Below are positions 1-13,600 of a DNA stretch of 64,000 nucleotides, one piece after another. Position 1 is the stretch's first letter. Each line of letters begins with the position of its first letter. The DNA is taken from contig OZ037766.1 of assembly GCA_964035545.1 (NCBI GenBank), positions 29,350,173 through 29,414,172 on the forward strand. The letters are read 5' to 3'. Under the pieces are notes generated by a model. It saw only the letters and a list, made by a program, of their open reading frames with translations. It was not told the origin of the DNA and searched no databases. The stretch is from Bugula neritina (Eukaryota > Bryozoa > Gymnolaemata > Cheilostomatida > Bugulidae). Made by a program: the position numbers and the translations under genes.

Positions 1-1384
1 GTCCTTCTACCTACCCTATCTAATACCCTCTCCTATATCCTAGTCCTGCTACCTACCCTATTCTCTATCCGCTTTTTCTTTACCCCCTCTGATATCCTCG
101 CCCCGCACTATCCGATACCCACTTTCGAAGGCCCGCTATCCCCTCCCTCTATGTGCTTTACCTCTGCTAACCATGCCGAGGCTAATCCTGATTTATGCTT
201 TGGCTATCTTTCATTGCCACATCAAAGTTTAATTGACAAAAATTCCTCCCCCAGTATCAGGTTTACATAAACTCCACGTGGAGAAAACAAGAGAATTATC
301 TTCCAGGTTCCGTGGTTGTAAATCACTGATTCTTATTAATCTTTGCCCAGTATGGTTTCACAACAAACTGCACATCCCACTTCTTATAAGGATCCCACCT
401 CTTTCACGTGTTCTGCCAGTTTTGACTGCTTGAAATAAATAATAAGAGCTGAGATTATCTCACCACAAAAGGTTATCAATGTCCACTCTAAGAAACCTAT
501 CTTCTTTAGATATAAGTAACATACCTCACGTGTTTGAGTTGCTCTCGGCTCACGTTTCTCTCTCCCTCTAATGCAGACTTTGTGGTTCACCTGCACCCAC
601 AGTTTCACAGGTCTTATTGGTGACTTCAGCAGTTATCAATATCATTCTATAAGGTTGACCTCGCTTCTTTAGTTATTACTCAAACTTGGTGAATCTTTTT
701 GACTCTTAGATTCAATAATTTTAAAGTAATTTAACATTACTATATGCCAGACTGCTGTTTTTAATTTTAAGCCACGGCATGAATAACTTATAATCAATTT
801 TAAATGAACCTAAATTGATAGTCAATCTAGCCCTAGTAATTTAATAGTTTGAAACAAAATGCTCAATTTTTTTGTAACTTGTTTGAGTTTTTTACTTGCT
901 TGTTTTGTTTTCTTCATTCGGGTTGAGGTTTGGCTAAATGTGGGGTTTTTCTAAACCTTAGTCGCTTGATTCGAGAAGAGTATTCTAGCTGCTATCTCAG
1001 ACTTAGACATAGCATGGTTCTGTTCACTCACTCAGACTATTAGTATAATCACTTTTTTATGAAACAAGGATACATTTAAATTCCCAACCTCTTCTATAAC
1101 TACAAGAACTTGGCAAGCTCAAGCGCTTTCATCATCCTAACAATTATTTTTTATTTATTGCACTTTGTTATGCTTTGTTATCTGTTGCCACCAGTAATAT
1201 CTTTTGTACTGTTCACTCTTTGTACTAGGCGTGGTGCAACATTTGCCCACATTGACGGTTTCAAAGCTTTTGATTGTTGAATGTATAATATAAAATCTGA
1301 TGCACTACACAGGATACGACCTAGATTTAGCTATTGCCTTTATTGTCGTAGCTGATTGCTGGTGTTCAGCTGTAGCATGAAACC
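1..1384. other. Noncoding sequence, probably intron of the gene ending at 2364
   Basis: No reading frame here looks like coding sequence. The first 180 bases are rich in C and T with repeated CTACCTACCCTA-like and CCTCTCCTAT-like words; the rest is ordinary AT-rich sequence. Because the coding exon at 1757 begins at a splice acceptor, this stretch is most likely intron of that gene. No upstream exon of the gene could be recognised. Confidence 0.5.
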
Positions 1385-1680
1385 AAGTCTTGCTCTCACT
1401 CATCTCTCCACCTCTTTATTACCCCCTTCTCATCGCCCCCCCTTCTCACCTCTACACCTCTCTATTACCCCCTCTCTATCACTTTCCCTTCTCATCTCTC
1501 TATCACTCCCCCTTCTCATCTCTCCACTTCTTTTATCACTCCCCCTTCTCACCTCTCTACCACTCCCCCTTCTCATCACCCCACTTCTCACCTCTCCACC
1601 TCTCTCTCACCCCCCCCCTTCTCATCACCCCACTTCTTTATCACTCCCCTATATTATTCTCCTCATCCTCTCATTATACC
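1385..1680. repeat. Polypyrimidine tandem repeat
   Basis: About 300 bases are almost pure C/T on the plus strand. They are built from imperfect units of roughly 20-25 bases around the words CACCTCTCTATCACTCCCCC and TTCTCATC. The frames that stay open through it encode only Ser/Leu/Pro/His low-complexity peptide, so they are not genes. The array ends about 75 bases upstream of the acceptor at 1754-1756, so it lies in the polypyrimidine-tract side of that intron. Confidence 0.85.
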
Positions 1681-1756
1681 TGTCTAATTTCTTCCTCCGT
1701 TTTCCTTGTTATTATATATACTATACATTAAGAACTGTTTTCCAATGTGCTTGCAG

Positions 1757-2364
1757 ATCCCATTCAACAGTCTCAGTTCATCAGGGATCTCCAAAAGGCA
1801 CATTCTGATGAAGTCAGAAGTTTGAATAAAAAGTTCTCCCAAGAAATCCGGTCACTGAAAAAACAGTTGGAAGCTCAGCAGAAGCGAGAGCAAGAATTAG
1901 AAAAAAATAGAACAATTGATCCAAAATATCTGCTTACAGAACTTTCTAAGTACATTCCGCCCTTAGCACTGGAACTTGTGCAGCACAAGCTAATGAGCAG
2001 TATGGGGCACGGCCATCTTAATTTCAGTGCTGCCTACAAGGAATGGGTGCACTCCATACAGCAAATGAGTCCTCGAACATTTGACAAACTGAAAGAGATA
2101 TTCGTGTTGCCTAGTCTTCGTCATCTTCGAAATACTTCACGGAATGTGAAGCTCCGGGAATACATGTCTGGTTCAAACAGCGACTCTCTCCTTTTAGAAA
2201 AACACATTGATTACAGCCAGTTTGAAAAAGTTAAAGAAACTGAGCTGTTAGAAGCAGTTAATCGGGAATCAGCTGACGCATCTGGACAGAGCTCAGCTGT
2301 TCCAGTTGACTCCCAGCAACTCTCTGACAAGCTGGGTTTTCTTTTTGAGAAGACAAATAATTAG
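1757..2364 (+). CDS. 3'-terminal coding exon, coiled-coil protein, possibly THAP/P-element-transposase related (partial)
   Basis: The exon starts after the acceptor TTGCAG (1751-1756) in split-codon phase and runs to the stop TAG at 2362-2364, giving about 202 residues. The first 45 residues are a charged heptad-like coiled coil (FIRDLQKAHSDEVRSLNKKF is typical). The middle contains QQMSPRTFDKLKEIFVLPSL followed by RHLR. This pattern (Ser-Pro, aromatic, Leu, then F-x-LPS-x-R-x-LR) resembles the segment after the coiled coil in THAP-domain and P-element-type transposase proteins. No THAP zinc finger and no RNase-H-like catalytic domain is visible, and the frame stops about 75 residues after the motif, so this would be a short derivative if the assignment holds. 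The C-terminus is Ser/Gln-rich. Upstream exons lie outside the window or were not recognised. The exon is well supported; its family is tentative. Confidence 0.7.
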
Positions 2365-5300
2365 ACTTTTCTTACTCTGTTTCAAATCAAATTTAGAGTT
2401 TGTTAGTACAGATTTATATGCAACTAGTAGGTTGACTAGTAGTGTTATTAGCATTTCCTCAAGTGTGGTTAAGGATGAGCTTTTCCTATATCCTTGTTTC
2501 CTTTTGCTCACAACTAGTGAAGGCTTTAAAAAGGATGTCAGTGTTTTATAACCATTTATCTATATATAGTGATATTATATGGACTACTCCCTTTTGGAAT
2601 CACTCTGTAAAAATACTGTCTAGTGTTTTCTAAACCTGTACACTGCTAAATAATTTTTTTGTTATTATGTATATATTTTTTAGAAATAATTATAAATTCT
2701 TTTTACACCTTTATCTTATATGGAATCTAAAAACAATTCATCAAAAATAATATGTCACGTTGCTTTACTCCGATTTATGTTGGCGTATGAATTAGTTTAG
2801 TTTACTAAAAAAGTTACTGGTGTTGATTATTAAAGTTTAAATCCTTCTTAGGAATTTTTGTAACAACACTGCAAGCAAAATCTAACAAGCATGATTAAAA
2901 GACCTTTTTGGTTTAATGGGCTACAGAAAAAAAAAATATTTCGGCTCTATATGTTAGTCTTCAAGTGCCCTAAAACTTTTATCTAGTGACTAAAACACAT
3001 CAGCTGATGCTGACACCTAAATTAGATTTTCCACAGCTCTAGGTTAAAGTGGAGGGGTAGACTGAGCAGCCTTTATAATCTGTCAGAGGTAGAGCTCAGA
3101 CTATTTTTTGTTGACTTGTCCATAAATATATGTTCTGTGACTTGATTTCTGCATTTAATATATAGTTTCTACAGAAATAACAGAAATTTGTTTGTTGTAT
3201 ATTTCATTTAAAAACCACAACACTGGTAATTTATTTAATTTAGTTGGTTAGTGAGTAAAACATTTGCTTTTTAAGAAACCATTAAACAATAATTTGCATA
3301 GATTTACTTAAATCCCCATGTAATCTTTAGTTGCTTTGTTATGACACTGGTTAGTCAATATATTCTTAATCTTTCAAGCTATTATTCAGAAATAAATAAA
3401 ACTAGATTAGACGTCATATCATAATTATATGGCAATTCTGACGAAGCTTCATAATACTTAATCGTATTATCATCACCTCTGAAATGATCATTTTAGCAAT
3501 TTAGAGAATGTGAATTGTGTAGGGCTTATCATAGATCTATATTGCAATATCATTTGGTAATCATGTAATATTCTAAGGAAGGTACAAATAGATAATTTAA
3601 AAAAGTGCTTTATATAAGAAAATTCATCCTATAGTTATTTGCAGTTTTGAGCTAAATTTCATACATTAAGATCAAAAATAAATCAATGTTGAACACTGCA
3701 TCAAGGTTTGCCATGCCTTATTAACCAATCACTGGCCAATTTCCTGAACACTTGAAAGAGATGTGCATTCTGTAGCACCATAAATGTTTTATTTTTTCTA
3801 TGAAGAAGTTTTGTAGTAGTCATCTAGGCACAAGAATTTTGGTTTGGATAAAAACAGCTTTTCAAGAAAATAAACCTATCACATGTATCTAGTTATTTTT
3901 TATCTTTAGTTTCGTAAGTATATAAAAGTCATAAAGGACATATAAGCTAATATGTACTCATTCCTCAATTAAACGGCATGTTCATCTGCTTTCTAAACAG
4001 TTTGAAACATTTAAGTGTTATTGGTTTAGTCATTTGAACTACATAGTAACAAGTTTCTGTAGGGGTCTGACCATCTATAGTCACTACCAAATTGTGTTAT
4101 AGCAATCTTCCTTTCAGTGCTATTTAAATAGAAATTAATTGTTGTGAGTAGCTTAGACTTTTTAATCTGAAAAGTATAAGTTTTAAAGAGTACAATGCAT
4201 GACATCTAGTTGCATACTGCTCTTTCTGTCATTGCTCTGCAGTATCGCATCATATATATTTTTATGCTGTGGGATGGAAAGTCTCTAAGCCTGTATTCAC
4301 AATGCTACTCCAATTACCGGGTGATGTAAAACTCACTAACTCTTGGCTTAGATATTGATTTTGTTTGTAATAAGTTGGTGCTAAGTCCGGAAAAAATTAA
4401 TTCACTTATTAATTTACTAAAAGGTTGTATATTGGAATGGGTGAAATTTTAGTTGGAAGACCAATTCATGGTTATCAATTTCATTTATTTGTTTTATTCA
4501 AAGACTCAGATTGAAAACCTGTTACAGGCACTACAGTGGTATTATTTCATCTATTTATATCCCTAACCTATTTTGAAAAGACTGAAACATTGTTTGACAG
4601 AAATGCCTCTCCCTTCCCGACTGTAAAATTGCCATGTTGCACATGTGACTGCCCAGAAGTCACAGGATCTACAGCTTCTCAAGATTACTAGGATGTTTAC
4701 CTCAGATTCAGTGCTAATACATAAATCATAATCTGCATGTCCTCTTTTCTTATTCTGTATACGGAAGGCCGCGGTTTACCTTCTAATACCACCTATAAAA
4801 TGAACATCAATCTAATTTTTCTTAAAGATAATTAAATCTTCAATAGGCTCTGGAATTGCTTACTTTGTTACAAAACTCACCAGAGCACAATATGAGAGAA
4901 GGGGGTACACTTAGAGAATCAGCATTAATATGACAAATGTGGTCTTCAAGTCGTTAATCAGACAGATGAAATGCTTTATGCAACATATGCGGTGGTATCA
5001 GCTTCATTTATCTAAAACTTATTATTGTATAAGGCACAATCAGAGAGACTGGGGACTCAACTACTCATTCTTAAATGTGTAGGCTCTCTAACTTTGCCAA
5101 TGAGCTGTATCAGGCAATGAATCAGCAAACCCGTGCCATTAGATAACATTTTTCAAGCTCCACAGTTTAAACAAGTTGTTGAAAACTAGTTAAATGCTAT
5201 ACCTTATATAAACTAGGCTTCTCATTTAACATTTTCTCAATGCAAAATAACAATGTTTACATTTTATTGCCATGACTTTTGTGATATTATCCTAAAGCTG

Positions 5301-8300
5301 CTTTTCCAATTTTTATGCACAACTACAACCTTGTGCAAAAGTAGGAAATGCTTAGATTATAACTTTTTACTCCCAGCATTTCGAAGTTGAATGTTCACAA
5401 CTAAATACAATAGTGTATAATAGTTTCAACAGAACTATTGGTTATATTCTGACGCAGCAGCCTTACTTTAAAACCATCTTATATAATGTTATCTTTCTAA
5501 AGTTTTACACAATGCAGAATATTAAAAAGTAATGAGTTTTTATAGCTTAGTGATAATTCAGGTACTTTTGGGATTTTTAAAAAGTGAGTATATGGGTGTA
5601 TAGAGTTGGTGCCAAAATTCTGTGCTGATAGCTTCCCATTTTCAGTAATTAACTTTCAATCAGTGATGCAACAGCAATACTTCAGTGATTATTCAACCAC
5701 TTCTTTAGTGAAATATTAATACAGTAATATAATAATACAGTAAGGTAGTGGGCCTGCTACAGTAATATAGCAATACAGTAATATATACTGCATTATTACA
5801 GCGATAGCAGTATTACAGTAAAACTGTATTATAGTAATACATTAATATAGCAATTCAATAATTTATAGTAATAAAATAATAATTAAGACTGTACAATGCA
5901 GAGTTTATGCATTATACACATATTATGTAATAGCATAAGCAATTATAGAATATCAATTTCACATAAATAATATTATATGATTCTAACAATAGATAATATC
6001 ATAAATATGGCTGATTTAAAACTAGACATGGCTATTATAAGTTGTTGTCAATTGATAAACCCAGAAGATAAAACACTAACTAAATTTTAGGTACAAATGC
6101 TTATTTTACTACTAATACAGCTGGTTTTACCTTAAGCTATGTGCTTAACTAGAACTAGGAAAGTGAATGAAAACAGGATATGGGGAGGTACAAATCAAGT
6201 TCATTTCAGCACTCAGCAATTACAAGGGTGTGTTTGGCAGTTTAATGAGCTCTGGTGTTGCTATTTACCAGGTTGGTGGCTCAAAAATGGTCTGAATGTG
6301 TTGTGGTGGGCTTATTTTTTGTTAGAAAACTTTCTCAGAAAAGATCAAGTATATCTATATGCTGAGACGTATTGCCAAATGTGAGGTTCTACACCTGCAA
6401 ATATTGCCTTACATTATAAAGATAAATTTCAGCTACTGCATGCTAACTCTGAAAAATATTCAAGTGATGAGCTTACGTTGAAAGGGTGTGTCCTAGACAT
6501 TTATGTATAAAGAGATACATGAGTACATTTCACTGTGTTAGCTAAGTACCTCAAAATTTTAAGTACATAGGCCTATGAGGCAAATGTATCTTTTTATTAT
6601 CCTGCTATACATTAGAGCGCGACTCAATGCAACTATGCTTGTGATTGTAGTCAATGAGCCTGTGTTTAAAATACAAATTGATAAAGGGCGTTCACCCTTG
6701 AATGTCGTCGTATATTGTTAATATTCTTTTAGTGTTACTTTAACTTTACTAAAACCTTCAAAATAAGACACTAGGGCCCATAATGTTAGTAAAAACTGTT
6801 CCTGACATCACCAAAGACATTGATAGAGTCTAACATGATGATCTCAGATTTGTTGAGTCGCTTTTTCTCTCTGGGGCTACAAATTTAATAAAATCATCAA
6901 CACCGTATCAATATTGTTTTTAAATGAAGCTGAAAGCCAGTTTCTGCTCAAACCACATGAAATACTATTTTACTCGCTCTTGGTTTTTTCTATTATAAAG
7001 CAAATGACCACTATCTTTTGAGTAAAAGACCATAGAACTTCTTTTAAGTAATTACTCTAAAGAGAAAATTTCAGCTACTGAAGTAGTACAAAGAGCAATG
7101 TTATTTATTTAAAAAACATGTAAAAATTTGGGGAAAGCTTTACTTTAATTTAGCAACATTCTTTTAATAAGTAGGTTTACAAAAAACTAGCAATCAAAAG
7201 TGGTACACCTCAAACTTTAAGTCCTTTGAATGAAATCAATGGTGTCAAAATAAATCTTACAATTAAGAATAATGTTTTACCCTTCAATCAATTGCATGAC
7301 ACATATCCCAAATGGGATTTCAACCACATATTTATAGAAACTAGATTAAATAATTCTTGGCTTCTACAGTATTCGGCTTACGTAAAAAGTTTAAAAAAAT
7401 GTGAAGCGCAGCTAACACAAAAAATACATTTATATATAAATCTAGGCCTTAAATATAGATATATAGTTACCAATATAACATTTTATATATTTTAAGCTTT
7501 TTTTTGCATTTATGAAAAATTTCAGTAATTTTAAACTATGATGTTTGTTTTCTTGTCTCTTTCTCTAAAGTCTAGCAGATCTGAATTACTCCAACCATAT
7601 TATACTGGCATCTTTATTAGTAGGTGTGTTACTTCTCATGCTTTCTTTCAATAGACAATGTTGTACTACCACTCCAGCCTTTATAGTTTAGACATTAGTG
7701 GGTAGCTAGATGGCTTGCAAGTTCAATTTTTGATGGGAGCAGAAATTTTTTACAAAAATTGGTACCACCGGCTAATTTGGATTAAGTTTTGCAAACCAAG
7801 TGACTTATGATAGGGCCATGCAATGGTCTTACCTAAAGTTTAAGGTGCTCAGCCCAACCACAACTCTTCAATGCATGAACTGCTATTTAACGCCTGTGCT
7901 TACTAGTCTTCAATCTTAATCAACTTTTTTTTATTAAATAAGTTTCTTCTAACAAATCATCCCTGAATTAACCAATCAGCTGTTTTATATAGCAAGCTCC
8001 TGTTTTTGGTAGAATTGTAAATCTATGTGGATGCCATGCAGTCTGTACTTTGCAGTAGAAATTAGCATTGTTCAAGGGAATTGTAAGACAGATCTTATTT
8101 GTAGAACTTAGAGTAGTGCTAGAGTCTTTCAAGCTGGTCATTTATTAAATTTTTTTGAAAAATAGTTTTCTGCTTTAAACTTTTAGCTTAAGCTTTGCAG
8201 TGCGATTCAAACGGCTTCCAAGCTTTTTAACTTGTGAATCAAATGTGCCGACTTGTGAGAGTTACTTACAAGTTTGGAGGTTGCCAAATTTAGGACACGA

Positions 8301-10435
8301 ATGGCACGACATAAGAGCATAGTTTGAATTAATTATCCTATTCTGCTTCAAGGTTGACAGTTCTATTCAGTACCAAATGTACCGTGTCACCATCCTATAG
8401 CTTGACAATAGAGGCTGATCGACATCCATTCGAGAAATGACAGACAGATGATCTAACAACAGTGCTAGCATACAGTCTCAGTTTTTGTAGGTTGGTTTTA
8501 TATCTGTCAGGGAAGATGATAGATTGAATAGTTTTAAAGAAAAAGACTGTTCAAAGTTACCGATTGTAACATAAAACGAATTTTAATGTAAATTTGCTAT
8601 GTTCATATTTTAGCTGTACTGAAACAAAGTTTAGTTTATTTGAAAATTCAACTCCCAAATCTTCCAGATAAAACTTAATTCCAATTGCTTTTTTTAAATA
8701 AAAAGATTGAAAGAATCCAAAATGTGGTACACATTTAACATAAGTTTACTGCTTTCTATCATAATGTTAGGGTAGATTTATATTTGACTATAATAATATT
8801 CTAGCTAACAGATACCATTAACTTTATATACTGACTCCAAACCTGATACTACTTGATACTGAGTATCTCTCGAAACAGTAAATAAATCTAATGAATGAGA
8901 TTTGAAATTTTTCCAAACAGCTTTCAGACCAATATAGCAGAATTTTTTGAAAGTTTGACTAGGATTCAGCATATCGTGGTAAAGTATCCTAGTGTAGTAT
9001 AGGCATAAATCATACGCTGAATCAGCAAAAGACTTAGAAAGGAAGTGTGTTGGACACTATGTACTAATCATATGTTAATATATATACACGTTAGCTGTGG
9101 TTATAGCTATTACAAAATGCTCATATAGATGTCCTGAATAAACCCTCTTTTGAAACAGTTGGTGCAGCTGGCAAATTGTGTTTAATAAGGAAGTTCCTGG
9201 CCCACACATTCTATGCCTCTGAGGTCTGACAACGGTAAAGCCACTTTCTGTTGTCAATCTTTAGTTCATTTCCTACTGACGTGCTGCTACAGCAGTATTG
9301 AAACTGTATCATATGACACTATAAGCTTATAAACTCACTTTTCTCAAATATGTACCTCTAATTCTTTAAAATTCTAAAAAATAATTTTAACTTTCTACTT
9401 GAACATTCAAACACTCAGATCTGATAAAACGATGTAATCTTTAAATAATAAGACAAAGAAATATTTTCTTACATTCTGAAGAAACAATTAATGAATTAAA
9501 TACTAACAAAAATGATTGCTCTTTTATTAGAAATTGTATCATATAGTCAACGCCACTTTCTTTTCACACACCCAGCTGTTATAAGCAGCTACCTTTTGTG
9601 AAAATGTAAAAGTTGGTCCTTAAACAAGTGTGATAGTAGAATTTACTTCACAGTATTTTAGTGTCTGATTTAGACAGATCATTCACAACATATGCTTTTA
9701 AAATCTGCTGCTTAAAAATTATTTACTGAAATACTTTCAACAGGTCATTCAAAGGTCAACATGAAATATCTATATAAGATTCTTACAAATGTAAATACAA
9801 TACAATAATAACACACTCTATTGAAGAACTTTGCTGTATCATTGCTTGCAAACTGCTATATAAAATGCTTTCCTCGTCAGAGCTACTTGTAGGAGTTTCA
9901 TATGTTCAGCAGTAATGATAAAGTACTGTCTACATACATAACTCTACCTAACTACCTTAAACCACTTAACATTGCAGTGTCAGGTTACCCTAGATCACTT
10001 CAACAATCTCAGGCATGCATTCTAAGAAGATTAACTACCATCTATACAACATTAGAGCTCATTTGAAAAGTAATATCATCTTTTGTGTAAATCTTGCATA
10101 ACAAATACTACAGTTGTATTATTATATAAGTTGTGTTTAGTAGACTACGTTGTCTCAGTCAGCATAGCTTTTAACTTTCTTTCTCAGGGCTAGTTCATAA
10201 GGACATACATTCATTTGGTTAAAAAGCCATGCATTTTATTATATTGAAGATATTGCATAGCATTTGGTGTTGCTGCCCTATTGAATTAGTTGAATAGAAA
10301 AGTTTGTTGATGACTTGAAACCATTTCGAATCTAAGCTAAACTATAATCTATAGCATATTATCAGTTCACCTTATATTTATCTAGACAATTGAAAGATTT
10401 GTGCTCTTGGTACAGGCCTATAAACAACTTATATT
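2365..10435. other. 3' UTR plus long noncoding interval
   Basis: AT-rich sequence with no convincing coding exon. The 3' UTR of the gene ending at 2364 must start here; the first clear AATAAA hexamer downstream is at 3391-3396. Open frames at 6139-6384 and 7226-7495 have no recognisable domain, no splice context and biased Asn/Ile/Lys composition, so I treat them as chance. Apart from the low-complexity patch at 5700-5885, I see no defined element. Confidence 0.6.
5700..5885. repeat. Degenerate AATACAGTAATAT repeat
   Basis: The stretch repeats words such as AATACAGTAATAT, ATAGCAATACAG and TAGTAATACATTAATATAG at irregular spacing. It looks like an eroded short tandem repeat. No gene or regulatory function is suggested. 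Confidence 0.6.
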
Positions 10436-10450
10436 GTTGTGGGCAGCTGG

Positions 10451-10656
10451 TTCAGGGAGCAGCGGGTCTAGGGGTTAGAGCGTTTCCCTAGTAAGTCAAA
10501 GAGTCAAGCCCAGACAAAGGCAATTGGTGATGTTAGGAAAGCATCCAGTCATAATTGCTCCTGTGCCCCATCTGAATATGTCCTTAGCCCGATTTAACAA
10601 AAACCCCTCCCATCAGGGATTTTCTCACAGGGATGGTGACTGTATAACTTGCGGGA
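10451..10656 (+). mobile_element. tRNA-derived SINE flanked by 15-bp direct repeats
   Basis: The left part has a pol III A-box-like stretch (TCTAGGGGTTAGAGC, about 10467-10481) and a B-box-like stretch (GAGTCAAGCCC, about 10501-10511) at tRNA-like spacing. The body continues with GTTAGGAAAGCATCCAGTCA, which resembles the GGAAGGGCATCCAGCCGTA-type block I know from mollusc and cephalopod SINEs. The 15-mer GTTGTGGGCAGCTGG occurs exactly at 10436-10450 and again at 10657-10671, as expected for a target-site duplication. A polyA tail is not evident, and the 3' end (TGTATAACTTGCGGGA) is unusual. The overlapping open frame at 10524-10757 is not a gene. Family assignment is from memory of the block, not from a search. 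Confidence 0.6.
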
Positions 10657-10671
10657 GTTGTGGGCAGCTGG

Positions 10672-13600
10672 CTCTAATTACTGTAGAACATCTGGTTGCA
10701 ACTGTTTCTTATAAAAACTTAAAGTGTATGACAAAGTATAACTTTAATGTACACTAGCACCAAATTTTTTCCAGCAAAAACAATTGTGTTGTCAACTTCG
10801 GATGCCATAATTTAGGTAGAGTATAATTGGCATGTGTTTTTGCCAATTAATAATATATGAAACCAAATATATCTCTCTATAACTATGGTTTTTCCCTACT
10901 TGAAGAAAAAGTTAATCTTATGCAACAAGGAGGGTCAGGTCTAGTGATTGTAGAAGTACCAACAACTGGGCAGTAACTTCAGATGCTCAAAACAGGCATG
11001 GCTGTATTTTGTTTTCACTGAAAGCAGAGGCAGACAAAAAATTTCATACATTGGAATTTCTAAACAAAACAATTTTGGGTTGGACACTTTTAAACTTTCA
11101 AGTTAAGGGTTAAAAGTTTAGTGTTTAATGAGCTGAGACACATTAAAATATTCATTTTTAGCTCATTTATATATAGTTTTTCAATCTATGAATATAAGAA
11201 GAAATATGTGGCGCGGAGATAATTGTTCAGAAGCTAGCCCCTTGGTGTAAAATTGCTTTTTCTAAACTCCACTTGATAAGCTGTATCTATCATAAATCAT
11301 TGGCACATAAAATCACATATACCTATTGCCATAAATGTATATAAAAAGACATTTTTACATGTAAATTAGATATACCGTATATTTGCTTGAAAGAAAAAAA
11401 TGTAACTTATAGTCACTGCTATATTAAAACAGTTTGAGACATTTAGTTATTGTACAAACATGCACACTCATTAGAATAAAGTGAGTTGATGAGTTGATGA
11501 GGTAAAATGTGAAATCTATTGCTTTCACTCGTTCCCACACTCTATACATGTTGTCTGAAAATCTCCAGGGTTTAGCATTATGATGGGATTTGTAAGTTTT
11601 TGCCTCTTGTGAAAACTAAGCCAGTTTTTCATATCTCTGTGGCGTATATATTGTGAAATAAAAGTGATCCAGTAGAATTACAACGCATGTTTAGTCTCAC
11701 AGCTATAAGTCTGGTAAAGGATATTTACTCGTGAATTCTGTTATCAAGTGCCTGTTTCATAAATCATCAAATTTAATTAGCTGCTCCGTTATTTTGTAAA
11801 AGATAAATAATATATTTCAACTTTTGTCCATCCATCAGGTGGTGTCTTACAAACCCATTCTATAAAGTCTGTAGAAGAGAGCTTCTTTTGCTCTTCCAGA
11901 CAAAATCTGGATATAAATTAAATCTTTTCTGTTAAGTGGAAATGTAATTAAACGTTTCTTTCTATTGTAAATTAATTAACTTATAATGTAATTGTCATGG
12001 AGAAGATAAGACTAGAATATATGTATGTATTGTAAGGCCAGGGTTGGGTTTTATTCAACAGAAACCACTAATTGCTTGACTTAAAATAATTGGCAGTAAG
12101 TGCTGGTTATTATCTACAGTGGAAGTAGATCATTTATCTTTAACTTATCAAGATTACGAATAGAAACTGGCTGTGACGTTGGAGATTTCAAGATGAATAG
12201 TGGTCGAATCACATACTCTTTATTTCATAATTATTTCAACAACTAAAATAATACAAATGATGGATTATAATCACGTTTTCGTGCATTCCCATAGTTAATG
12301 TAACCAACCCTTATTGTATAGTATAAAACTATATAGGCCTACAATGTCAACACCTGAGTTTTATAATAAATTATCATTTTGATTAATTTTTTCTATGTAT
12401 GAAAAAACGTTTTAAGTTGATTTGAAAGTATTGTATGACAACAACTCAGTTTTCAATTCCATTTTAGGATTCTTGTCTTTATAGTCTTTAAATTGCTTGC
12501 AACTGTAGTGAATTTACTGTAACAACCATGATTTTGCAGAAAATAGAATTTGAACAAACTAGCCATATTAAAATGTAATGTTTAAAGAATTTTATTTTTA
12601 TTTTTAAAGCATTAAACATCGGAAAGATGCAGTAAAACACAGTGAATTTGTTTTAAGTCATAAATTTATCTTTTAGGAGTTTTGCCGTCTAAAATATATG
12701 TGGATAATGTAAACCAAAATTTTCAAATTATTTCCTTTTAACCAAAAAGCAAATTTGTGTTTACCAGCTCAAGACATTCTAAAAATATCGCTATTACATT
12801 GTTTTTTTATGGAAGTAAATTTTTTCAATTAAAAGTAAGGACTTATAAGCAGCAGCCAAATTTTGTTGACTGAGTAAAAGCTTTCATTGAAAATAAACTG
12901 AAACCAATGACTAAACCCTAAAGATAGCTACAAATCTTTTAAAGATAATGCATAAAGTTTTTGCTTTGCATAATTTTAGTTGGTCTTCCAGTGCAAAGCT
13001 TAAGCCCCCTAATCTGCCTCACACATTTTAATATTATATTGTCTGTTATAATTATGGCTTGTTTTTTGCTCTTTATTAACATGTTTATTACGTTTGTCAG
13101 ATAAATCATAATCTGGTCACATCCTAGTACACATTTCATCTTAAACAATATTCCAAAGCTAAGCTCAGTCATGCAACCCATTGGAAAAAGTTCACAGCGC
13201 AACCTTAAAGCAGTTTTATTTTGAAGGGCGGCGGTTTGTCTCACACTTAGATGGTTTTTGTTCGAAAATTCACCAATTATTAGAAAAAAAATTCGTTTGC
13301 TGATCTAAATATTGAATGGTAACAAAGAACCTGGCACACATAGGACAAAATGTTTTTACTGAATGTTGACTCATCAAGTGTCTGGCATGCATGGCTAGTC
13401 AGCGATTTGGTAAAAGGTTTACCATTGTTTTAAATGAGTAGATCAAAGCGTTGAGGTGACGCACTCATTGTATGTAATTTGCATATTAATGATTGAGCAA
13501 CCCGACTGTTATACATTTTGAATTCATTACTTTGTTAGTGGAAGTGTCCAGGTTGAAACGGGGAAGAACAAATTGGTATGACATTTTGGGCGCTGTTCCT

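Noticed and set aside
1356-1808. 150-residue Ser/Leu/Pro-rich open frame
   Set aside because: Product of the C/T tandem repeat running into the real exon in another frame.
7226-7495. 89-residue open frame
   Set aside because: AT-rich composition, no recognisable motif, no splice context or neighbouring exon; treated as chance.
10524-10757. 77-residue open frame
   Set aside because: Lies inside and across the edge of the SINE and has no domain.
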